A stretch of 37,228 nucleotides of DNA, taken from Schlesneria paludicola DSM 18645 (GTDB taxonomy: Bacteria; Planctomycetota; Planctomycetia; Planctomycetales; Planctomycetaceae). The stretch's first letter is position 1, and each line of letters begins with the position of its first letter. The notes beneath the pieces are model-generated. The model was not told the DNA's origin. It did not search any database and was given only the letters and a program-made list of their open reading frames with translations. The stretch is taken from contig CAMBQP010000034.1 of assembly GCA_945869955.1 (NCBI GenBank), forward strand, positions 1 to 37,228. The letters run 5' to 3'. A program made the position numbers and the translations under genes. This document shows positions 1 through 6,634 of the stretch, piece by piece.

Positions 1-28
1 ATGTCTGGATCGCTGACATGGACTTCCT

Positions 29-1318
29 TTACGACAAATCGTTCAGCAGTTTGATCAGGGGCATGAAGAGTGCAATGACGATGAAACCGACGATCAGACC
101 CAGGATCACCACCATCAGTGGTTCGAGCAGGTTAACCAGACCTTCCACCAGCACCCCGACCTCTTCATCAAATACGTCAGAAACCTTGTACAACATCGTG
201 TCGAGCGCACCTGTCTCTTCACCGACGTCGACCATGTTCACCACGATCTCGTCCACCGTCCGCGTTTCTCGAAGTGGAACCGCCATCGATTCCCCTTCGC
301 GGATTGCGGCAATGATATGTTCATACGCTTTGTAAAACACCGCGTTCCCCGCCGTGTCTCGGGTAATCGCCAGCGCCTCCAGGATCGGCACCCCCGATGC
401 CACCAGTGTGCCCAGTGTTCGACAGGTTCTTGCAATAATCGATTTTCGAAAAATCAGGCCGAGTAGCGGGATTTTGAGTGAGATCCAATCGACGATATAC
501 GCCCCCGTTTTGTTCTTTTTGATGATCTTGATCATCAGCCATAACGCAAACGGAATGACCGGGCCGAGATACCAATAGTTCACCACGCTGTCGCTACACT
601 GAATCAACACCACCGTAATCCCGGGAAGTTCGGTCCCGAAGTCGTCGAAGATCTTTTTGAATTTTGGAATGATGTAATACATAATGAAACCGACGATCAG
701 TGTGGCGACCGTGATCACCGCACATGGATAGATCATGGCCCCCTTCACCTTGCGTTTCAGACTCTCTGATCGCTCTTTGAATTCGGCCAATCGCTGCAAA
801 ATGACTTCAAGGGCACCACCCGCCTCACCCGCTTTCACCATGTTCACGTACAGGTTATCGAACGCCTTCGGCTGCTTGGACATCGCTTCCGAGAGGGTAC
901 TCCCCGACTCGATGTCATCAATCACACCGACCAGCGACCCCTTCAGCGGGCCGGGCTTCAATTGTCCCTCGAGAATTCGCAGACTACGGAGAATCGGCAG
1001 ACCGGCATCCTGCAGCGTGGAAAGCTGACGTGTGAACGTACACAGCTTTTTGCCGCTGACGCCGCCGATCGAAAATCCTCCCGCCCCCTTCTTTTTCTTC
1101 GGAGGTGGCTTTTTCTTGCCGTCGGCCTGAGTTTTCGCTCCCCCCTTAGTCTTGGCCGTTTCTTTGGTCTTCTTAGCCCGCCCCTTCTCGGCGATCTTGG
1201 TGACAAAGAAGCCTTTTTCGCGGATCTTCGACTGGGCCTCTTGCTCCGAGGCTGCGTCGATGGTGTCTTTCACCTCGAGACCCGTATTATCCATCGCTTC
1301 ATACTGAAAGGTCGGCAT
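29..1318 (-). CDS. pilC: Type IV pilus / type II secretion inner-membrane platform protein PilC (GspF family)
   Basis: This 429-aa protein is the polytopic inner-membrane platform on which the PilB and PilT motors act to add or remove pilin subunits. It starts MPTFQYEAMD, as PilC/GspF proteins usually do, and has two GspF cytoplasmic domains. The first ends in a hydrophobic segment near VITVATLIVGFIMYYIIP, and the second is followed by the C-terminal segment LLEPLMVVILGLIVGFIVIA. The motif GEETGALDTML is the typical second-domain signature. Odd feature: a lysine/proline-rich linker at about residues 45-90 (KKKPPPKKKK) that many PilC proteins lack. It is the last gene of the minus-strand pil cluster, separated from pilB by a gap of repeats and a GxxExxY gene. 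The family call is secure; T4P versus T2SS use is inferred from the neighbouring PilT. Confidence 0.93.
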   Translation of the reverse strand: MPTFQYEAMDNTGLEVKDTIDAASEQEAQSKIREKGFFVTKIAEKGRAKKTKETAKTKGGAKTQADGKKKPPPKKKKGAGGFSIGGVSGKKLCTFTRQLSTLQDAGLPILRSLRILEGQLKPGPLKGSLVGVIDDIESGSTLSEAMSKQPKAFDNLYVNMVKAGEAGGALEVILQRLAEFKERSESLKRKVKGAMIYPCAVITVATLIVGFIMYYIIPKFKKIFDDFGTELPGITVVLIQCSDSVVNYWYLGPVIPFALWLMIKIIKKNKTGAYIVDWISLKIPLLGLIFRKSIIARTCRTLGTLVASGVPILEALAITRDTAGNAVFYKAYEHIIAAIREGESMAVPLRETRTVDEIVVNMVDVGEETGALDTMLYKVSDVFDEEVGVLVEGLVNLLEPLMVVILGLIVGFIVIALFMPLIKLLNDLS

Positions 1319-1529
1319 CGCCCGTCTCCGATCAAATTCACTGGCATTGCGGCAAAAAAGAGTAGCTATTTTATCGTGTCGTCATCAAACCGGGAGTCAT
1401 TCCCTACAAAACTCAGCGGATTCGTTCCTTGCCTGCCAGGCTCAGAAGAATTCCTATTCATTATTCATGCCAATCTTACTGATTCCGTTCGCGTAAAACA
1501 GGCAATTCTCGGATTTTCGTCATTCGAAG

Positions 1530-1699
1530 GAAGAGGTAATCAGAGTTTGGCAGATTCCTGATTCAGTATCAAAAATCCTGATCCGCCTACACTGACCGTC
1601 ATCACCTGTCATGAATCCCTGAACGTTGTCTCCTGTCTTAAACCCAAAAAATTCTTCTTTTTCCTGTTTTCTCAGTGCCTCTGTGCCTCTGTGGTTAAC
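1530..1699. repeat. Copy A of 200-bp inverted-end repeat, left end missing
   Basis: This is a partial copy of the element described at 1728-1927. The internal part (from about 1530) is nearly identical to copy D, sharing CAGAGTTTGGCAGATTCCTG. The right terminal arm at 1672-1699 is intact, while the left arm is lost. The right arm pairs with the left arm of copy B to make a long hairpin (1672-1755). The remaining bases 1319-1529, upstream of pilC, show nothing I recognise. Confidence 0.75.
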
Positions 1700-1727
1700 C
1701 CTGTCTTCGTATTCAACTCGGAAGAGG

Positions 1728-1927
1728 GTTAACCACAGAGACACAGAGGCACTGAGAAGAAAGAGGAAATCAGAGTTTGGCTGAACCCTGATTCGGTATC
1801 AAAAATTTTGGTTTGCTGTGATTGGCCATCATCACCTGTCATGAACCCTGGAAAGTTGTCTTCTGTCTTAAACCCAAAAATCATCTTTTTCCTGTTTTCT
1901 CAGTGTCACTGTGCCTCTGTGGTTAAC
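1728..1927. repeat. Copy B of 200-bp MITE-like element with 28-bp inverted ends
   Basis: The left arm 1728-1755 (GTTAACCACAGAGACACAGA...) is an imperfect reverse complement of the right arm 1900-1927 (...GTGCCTCTGTGGTTAAC). The body of about 145 bp has no credible ORF. The same body and arms recur at 1530, 2385, 2533, 6011 and 6244. The ends are GTTAAC palindromes. Short non-autonomous transposons (MITEs) or REP-like structural repeats would look like this. Reading frames through it translate as VNHRGTEA..., a familiar spurious peptide. Confidence 0.8.
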
Positions 1928-1937
1928 TCTCTCTTCG

Positions 1938-2294
1938 TTACAAGACCATTCGCTTAATGCCGTCTTTGAGTGTTGGGGAGTTGAAATTGAGCAGCAGGCC
2001 GAGTTTCACTTCGGTTAATCGCAGGTACGTCAAAAGTTGCGCTTCGTGGACTGGTAGCAATTTCTCGACCGCCTTCAGTTCAACAACCAACTTCCCAGGG
2101 AAATACAGATCAATAATCAGGAAGTCCTCGAGCGGTTGTCCTTTGTAGACGATGGGAAGTCGATACTTTGGACAAAACTCGATGCCGCGTAAGCGGAGTT
2201 CTTCTGCTAAGCAAACTTGATAAACTGACTCCAGCAATCCCGGCCCCAATTCTCGGTGCACTTCGATCGCTGCTCCAATCACCGCTGACGTCAA
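1938..2294 (-). CDS. GxxExxY family protein (PD-(D/E)XK nuclease-like fold), N-terminus interrupted by a stop codon
   Basis: This 118-aa protein has the family's name-giving motif in IEVHRELGPGLLESVYQ (G-LL-E-SV-Y). It also has the candidate PD-(D/E)XK core, Asp in FLIIDLYF followed by VVELKAVE (E-x-K). The C-terminus ...LKDGIKRMVL is the normal family end, so only the start is in question. The open frame begins at a TTG (2294). An in-frame ATG lies at 2310-2312 and reads MDNNE, then TAA (2295-2297), then LTSAVIGAAIEVH. The family normally starts M-x-x-N-E-L-x-x-x-I-G-A-A-I-E-V-H, so a nonsense change at codon 6 is likely. No clear Shine-Dalgarno supports the TTG. The biological role of the family is not established. 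It lies between repeat copies B and C inside the pil cluster and is probably accessory. Confidence 0.75.
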   Translation of the reverse strand: MTSAVIGAAIEVHRELGPGLLESVYQVCLAEELRLRGIEFCPKYRLPIVYKGQPLEDFLIIDLYFPGKLVVELKAVEKLLPVHEAQLLTYLRLTEVKLGLLLNFNSPTLKDGIKRMVL

Positions 2295-2384
2295 TTACTC
2301 ATTATTGTCCATGTTGATTCACCATACTGGAATAAATCAAATAATGAAAAAATTAATCACACATCAAATTTCAAGCTTGTCCAT

Positions 2385-2505
2385 ACTGGCCTGCATGACC
2401 AATCACCACTCCCTGAAAGTTGTCTCCTGTCTTAAACTCAAAAAACTTCTCTTCCCCGTTTTTCCCCTGTCTTTTTCTCAGTGTCTCTGTGCCTCTGTGG
2501 TTAAC
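2385..2505. repeat. Copy C of the inverted-end repeat, left part missing
   Basis: Only the right half of the element is present. It starts around CACTCCCTGAAAGTTGTCTCC and runs to the intact right arm 2478-2505. The missing left part lies toward the GxxExxY gene. The arm forms a hairpin with the left arm of copy D (2533-2560) across a 27-nt loop. That loop (CTCTCTTCGTATTCAA...) closely resembles the loop between copies A and B. Confidence 0.7.
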
Positions 2506-2532
2506 CCTCTCTTCGTATTCAATCCAGAAGAG

Positions 2533-2745
2533 GTTAACCACAGAGGCACAGAGGCACGGAGAAGAGAGAAAGCAAATCAGAGTTTGGCAGATTCCTGATT
2601 CAGTATCAAAAATTCTGATCCGCCTACACTGACCGTCATCACCTGTCCCCAATCCCTGAAAAGTTCTCTTCTGTTTTTAACCCAAAAAATCTTCTCTGTC
2701 TTTTTCTTGTTTTCTTCTCAGTGCCTCTGTGCCTCTGTGGTTAAC
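2533..2745. repeat. Copy D of MITE-like element with inverted ends
   Basis: This is a full copy. The left arm 2533-2560 (GTTAACCACAGAGGCACAGA...) and right arm 2718-2745 flank a body closely matching copy A. It ends 26 bp before the pilB stop codon, so it lies in the 3' end of the pilB transcript. Confidence 0.8.
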
Positions 2746-2771
2746 CCGATCTTCATCTTCGTATTCCCAGC

Positions 2772-4472
2772 TCAACCCGCATCTTCCATGACTGTTTCGC
2801 GGACGACTTCGTCGATGGTGGTGACGCCGTCGAAGATCAATTTCAAACCCGCTTCACGCAGGGTTGTCATCCCCTGGCCGCGTGCGAAGTTGCGGATATC
2901 GTCGACGTTGGCGTTCGACGAAACCAAGTCTCGGATGTCGTCGGTGACGTCGAGCATCTCGTAAATTCCCCCGCGGCCCTTGTAGCCCGAGTTGTTACAT
3001 CGCTGACAGCCGCGACCATAATAAAATTTATACTGACGGGCCTGAGCAATCGGTAACTGTAACTCCATCAATAACTCGTCACTCGGCTCAAACTCGGTCC
3101 GGCATTCGGTGCAGATCCGGCGAACTAACCGCTGAGCCAGCACCGCTTCGACTGTCGCTGTAATCAAGAAAGGCTCAATCCCCATGTCTCGCAGTCGCGT
3201 AATGGCACTCGGCGCATCGTTCGTGTGCAGCGTGCTGAACACCAGGTGCCCCGTCAGCGCACTCTGGATGGCCACTTCCGCCGTCTCAAAGTCTCGAATC
3301 TCACCCACCAGAATCGTGTCCGGGTCGTGCCGCAGGATGGCTCGAAGCACCGTCGCGAACGTCACCTGAATGTCCGGATTCACCGGGACCTGAATCAACC
3401 CGTCGATGTCATATTCGATCGGATCCTCGGTCGTGATGATTTTCGTTTCAATATCGTTCAATTCGTTGAGAGCCGAATACAGCGTCGTCGTTTTGCCACT
3501 CCCCGTTGGCCCCGTCACGAGCACGATCCCGTTCGGACGGCGAATGACCGTGCGGAACCGGGTCAACGTCGTCGCATCCATCCCGATCTTGTTGAGGTCG
3601 AGCTGCACCACCGTACGATCAAGAACTCGCATAACCACCGCTTCGCCGAACAGCGTCGGCAACACGCTGACTCGCAAGTCGACCTGGTGCCCCCCGACAC
3701 TTAATTCGATTCGACCGTCCTGGGGGAGTCGTCGTTCGGCAATATCCAGTTCCGACATAATCTTGATGCGGGAGACAATCGCGTTCGCCAGATGTCGTGG
3801 GGGCGGAACCAGTTCGTACAACATCCCGTCCGCTTTGATCCGGACCCGAAACTCATCTTCAAACGGCTCAAAATGAATGTCACTCGCCTGATCCTTGATC
3901 GCCAGCAGCAGAATCATATTCAGCAGCTTACGAATAGGAGCCTCGTCCCCATCCGGCGACAGATCGTGTGCCCGGGACTTCGGACCCCCCTCGGGAGCAT
4001 CCTCTTCGAGCTTATTGATAATATCTTCAATGCTCTCTTCTCGCCCCGCATACTGCCGGGCGATCGCGGCATCGACATCTTTCGCATTAGAAACCGCACC
4101 CCGAACCTCAACCCCCAGCATACTTCTGAGGTCATCCAGCGCCCCCAAATTCTGAGGGTCCGCCATCGCCACGGTCAGGACATTATCTTTGAGCGAGATC
4201 GGGACAATCTTGTAGACATCCGCCATCGTCTGCGGGACGAGTTCGAGTGCTTTGGCGGGGATGGTCGTCTCGGCCAGATTCACAACGGGCATACCCCATT
4301 GTTCAGCGAGTGCTTCGGTGACCTGGGCTTCGGAGACGAATCCCATCCGGATCGCCACCTGCCCCAGAATCTCACCCTGACTCTGCTTTTGTGCTTCGAG
4401 AATATCCCACAACTGGTCCTCAGTGAGATACCCCAAATCAACCAGAATCTGTCCCAACCGTCTCTGCGCCAT
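2772..4472 (-). CDS. pilB: PilB/GspE-type pilus assembly ATPase with MshEN N-terminal domain
   Basis: This 566-aa hexameric secretion ATPase powers pilin polymerisation at the cytoplasmic face of PilC. The N-terminus (about residues 4-66) has two tandem repeats, RLGQILVDLGYLTEDQL...EAQ and LGQVAIRMGFVSEAQV...AEQ, matching the MshEN pattern that binds c-di-GMP in MshE. Walker A GPTGSGKTT starts at G321. An Asp box (IITTEDPIEYD), Walker B (ILVGEIRD) and a His box (GHLVFSTLHTND) follow. The C-terminal Cys pairs CTEC and CQRC are the usual zinc site of extension ATPases, which PilT lacks. The ATG at 4472 has no convincing Shine-Dalgarno and sits just below the 53/54-bp tandem repeats. It is one of two PilB-like proteins here; which one drives which filament is unknown. 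Confidence 0.93.
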   Translation of the reverse strand: MAQRRLGQILVDLGYLTEDQLWDILEAQKQSQGEILGQVAIRMGFVSEAQVTEALAEQWGMPVVNLAETTIPAKALELVPQTMADVYKIVPISLKDNVLTVAMADPQNLGALDDLRSMLGVEVRGAVSNAKDVDAAIARQYAGREESIEDIINKLEEDAPEGGPKSRAHDLSPDGDEAPIRKLLNMILLLAIKDQASDIHFEPFEDEFRVRIKADGMLYELVPPPRHLANAIVSRIKIMSELDIAERRLPQDGRIELSVGGHQVDLRVSVLPTLFGEAVVMRVLDRTVVQLDLNKIGMDATTLTRFRTVIRRPNGIVLVTGPTGSGKTTTLYSALNELNDIETKIITTEDPIEYDIDGLIQVPVNPDIQVTFATVLRAILRHDPDTILVGEIRDFETAEVAIQSALTGHLVFSTLHTNDAPSAITRLRDMGIEPFLITATVEAVLAQRLVRRICTECRTEFEPSDELLMELQLPIAQARQYKFYYGRGCQRCNNSGYKGRGGIYEMLDVTDDIRDLVSSNANVDDIRNFARGQGMTTLREAGLKLIFDGVTTIDEVVRETVMEDAG

Positions 4473-4501
4473 GTTTTTACGCTCGCGTCAATCAATTTTT
4501 T

Positions 4502-4654
4502 CACGCTCGCGACAATGAATGAGGCATACCTCAGGTCAAACGCCGCGGTTTTTTTCACGCTCGCGACAATGAATGAGGCATTCCTCAGGTCAAACGCCGC
4601 GGTTTTTTCACGCTCGCGACAATGAATGAGGCATATCTCAGGTCAAACGCCGCG
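4502..4654. repeat. Three tandem 53/54-bp repeats upstream of pilB, each with a TGAGG-N4-CCTCA dyad
   Basis: Copies start at 4502, 4556 and 4609 (CACGCTCGCGACAATGAATG...) and end in CAAACGCCGCGG plus a T-run. Each holds an inverted repeat: TGAGG-CATA-CCTCA, TGAGG-CATT-CCTCA, and TGAGG-CATA-TCTCA (one arm mismatch). A degenerate partial copy (ACGCTCGCGTCAATCAA) lies at 4480-4496. The array occupies the 5' region of pilB (ATG 4472, minus strand). The period of about five helical turns would place the dyads on one face of the DNA, which suits a regulator array, though a transcribed structural repeat is equally possible. Confidence 0.8.
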
Positions 4655-4713
4655 GGCATCGTCGATTACGCATGGATTGCATCGTTTATCAAACAAGGAT
4701 TTCAGCACGCAAA

Positions 4714-4757
4714 TCCCCTCGCCCCGGCTTTGCGGGGAGAGGGTTAGGGTGAGGGGT
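4714..4757. repeat. Dispersed GC-rich hairpin repeat (CCCCTCGCCCC ... GAGGGTTAGGGTGAGGGG)
   Basis: CCTCGCCCCG and CGGGGAGAGG form a stem with one mismatch around a GCTTTG loop. The flanking GGGTGAGGGG offers an alternative pairing. From general knowledge, this type of intergenic repeat is common in many bacterial genomes, and it has no coding content. The rest of the 4655-4807 gap shows nothing else. Confidence 0.55.
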
Positions 4758-4807
4758 CTTCCGCCTTCCGTCTTCTCTCTTCTTTTATCCCCCCCCAATC
4801 TCACACC

Positions 4808-5935
4808 TCAATCCTTACCACCATCTTCATCATCGTCTTCTTCCTCTTCTTCATCGAGCAAGCCTTTCTTCGCACGAGCGATTCGGGCTTTGAGTTCACC
4901 TGGTTGGTTGGACCGGATGACCACGGTATCTTCTTCGCAGATATTATTTTTCCAGAGACTGAACAGGGCATCGTCGAGCAATTGCATGCCGAACTTCCGT
5001 CCTGTTTGGATCGAGGAGTTAATTCGGTAGGTTTTGGCTTCACGGATCAGGTTTGCGATGGCGGGGGTCACGACGAGCAGTTCATAGGCAGCCACCACCC
5101 CTTTTGGTTTGCGGGAAAGGAGTGCTTGCGACAGGATGCCGATGATGGCGACCGAGAGTTGCGTACGAATCTGTTCCTGCTGGTTGGTGGGGAACACGTC
5201 GATGATCCGGTCGACGGTCCCTTGGGCACCGGTTGTATGGAGCGTACCAAAGACCACGTGCCCCGTTTCGGCAGCGGTAATGGCGGACGAGATCGTGGCC
5301 AAGTCTCGCATTTCCCCGACGAGAATCACGTCGGGGTCCATTCGCAGAGCTCGCCGCAACGCTTCGGGGAAGTCGGGAACATCGACCCCAATTTCCCGTT
5401 GATTGATCGTCGACTTCTTGTGCTGATGGTAGTACTCGATCGGATCTTCGAGGGTAATGATGTGGTGGTCGGTGGTATCGTTCAGGTAGTTGATCATACT
5501 GGCAAGACTGGTGGTCTTACCGCTTCCCGTCGGACCGGTGACGAGGAACAGACCGCGGGGACGCATGATCAGGTCACGAATGACCATGGGTAAACCGAGT
5601 TGCTCAAACGAGAGGAATTCGTTGGGAATTCGTCGCAGCACCATGCCGATATGACCACGTTGCTTGAACACCGCAACGCGAAACCGGGCTTTGTCACCGA
5701 AGGCGAAACCAAAGTCGGTCCCACCCACTTCTTGCAGTTCCTGCTGATTACGCTCTGGACAGATACTCTTCATCAAGCCGACGGTATCTTCGGGAGTCAG
5801 CGTTTTGGTTTCGAGGCGCACCAGATGGCCACCCAGCCGGAGTACGGGGGGTTGGCCGGTGGTGATGTGCAAATCGCTGGCACGTTCACGAACCACCGTC
5901 TCGAGCATCTTGTCGATCTGAAGAGTTGCAGCCAT
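4808..5935 (-). CDS. pilT: Twitching motility retraction ATPase PilT
   Basis: This 375-aa hexameric ATPase depolymerises the pilus and drives retraction. The PAS-like N-terminal domain contains the PilT hallmark RASDLHITTGQPP. Walker A GPTGSGKTTS starts at G134, followed by the Asp box (HIITLEDPIEYYHQ), Walker B (DVILVGEMRD) and His box (TGHVVFGTLHTTGA). The PilT-type AIRNLIRE-like motif is present as AIANLIREAKTYRI. There is no zinc Cys cluster, as expected for PilT rather than PilB. Odd feature: a C-terminal acidic tail (LLDEEEEEDDDEDGGKD) that is longer and more acidic than I expect. It lies between two PilB-type genes on the same strand, but repeat-filled gaps of 0.3-0.7 kb make a simple tight operon doubtful. 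Confidence 0.95.
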   Translation of the reverse strand: MAATLQIDKMLETVVRERASDLHITTGQPPVLRLGGHLVRLETKTLTPEDTVGLMKSICPERNQQELQEVGGTDFGFAFGDKARFRVAVFKQRGHIGMVLRRIPNEFLSFEQLGLPMVIRDLIMRPRGLFLVTGPTGSGKTTSLASMINYLNDTTDHHIITLEDPIEYYHQHKKSTINQREIGVDVPDFPEALRRALRMDPDVILVGEMRDLATISSAITAAETGHVVFGTLHTTGAQGTVDRIIDVFPTNQQEQIRTQLSVAIIGILSQALLSRKPKGVVAAYELLVVTPAIANLIREAKTYRINSSIQTGRKFGMQLLDDALFSLWKNNICEEDTVVIRSNQPGELKARIARAKKGLLDEEEEEDDDEDGGKD

Positions 5936-6010
5936 TGACTTCCTTCAATCGGTAAAGTGTCCAATTCGCGACACTTGTCGGTCGGGTGAAAAACTTGGCG
6001 TTGGAAGAAG

Positions 6011-6214
6011 GTTAACCACAGAGACACAGAGGCACGGAGAAGAGGAGATGAAACAGATACTGGCTGATTGCTGGTTAGGTATCAGCAATTTTGGATTGCT
6101 TGCAATGGCAGCCATTATCAGTCACGAATCCCTGAAACTTGAATCCCTGTTTTTGACCCAAAATTCCTCTTTTTCTTGTCTTTTTCTCAGTGCCTCTGTG
6201 CCTCTGTGGTTAAT
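6011..6214. repeat. Copy E of MITE-like element with inverted ends
   Basis: The left arm is 6011-6038 (GTTAACCACAGAGACACAGA...) and the right arm 6187-6214 (...CTCTGTGGTTAAT). The body is nearly the same as copy F (ATGAAACAGATACTGGCTG) and more diverged from copies A-D. This indicates two sub-families, each amplified locally. It lies between pilT and the upstream pilB-like gene. Confidence 0.8.
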
Positions 6215-6243
6215 CCTGTCTTTGTAATTCAATTCGGAAGAAG

Positions 6244-6469
6244 GTTAACCACAGAGACACGGATGCACGGAGAAGAGGAGATGAAACAGATACTGGCTGG
6301 TCACTGATTCCGTCTCAAAAATTTTGGATTGCTTGCACTGGCAGCCATTATCAGTCACGAATCCCTTGAACTTGAATCCCTATTTTGACCTCAAAATCTT
6401 CTCTTTCGTGCTCTTTCCCTGTGGTTTTCTCTCTTTTTTTCTCAGTGCCTTAGTGCCTCTGTGGTTAAC
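6244..6469. repeat. Copy F of MITE-like element with inverted ends
   Basis: The left arm is 6244-6271 (with substitutions, GACACGGATGCACGGA) and the right arm 6442-6469. The body matches copy E over its first 120 bp. The right arm of E and left arm of F make a third long hairpin (6187-6271). The remaining bases to 6634 hold nothing I recognise. Confidence 0.8.
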
Positions 6470-6634
6470 CCTCTTCAGGATTTTGCCGCAAGACCAGCCC
6501 CAAGCCGATCATGGTTTTGATTTTATCGATTGCGCCGTGTGGGCGATTTGTTTTTGGAAGCGATTGCGTCGAGGTGTTGCCTGCATTGTGTCCTCCGAGG
6601 AGGTTTGGCTCAATAAATTATTGCGAAGCGGGGA

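Noticed and set aside
962-1561. Plus-strand open frame of 199 codons over the 3' side of pilC and the gap
   Set aside because: It mirrors pilC codons and repeat sequence; no ribosome site or domain.
2371-2652. Open frames translating as VNHRGTEA-type peptides
   Set aside because: These are translations of the inverted repeat arms and appear on both strands of every copy.
3792-4625. Long plus-strand open frame of 277 codons opposite the pilB gene
   Set aside because: It is antisense to a clear PilB ATPase, has no family resemblance and runs into the tandem repeats.
4502-4654. Tandem repeats considered as a CRISPR array
   Set aside because: Units are contiguous, similar over their full length and have no variable spacers; no cas gene nearby.
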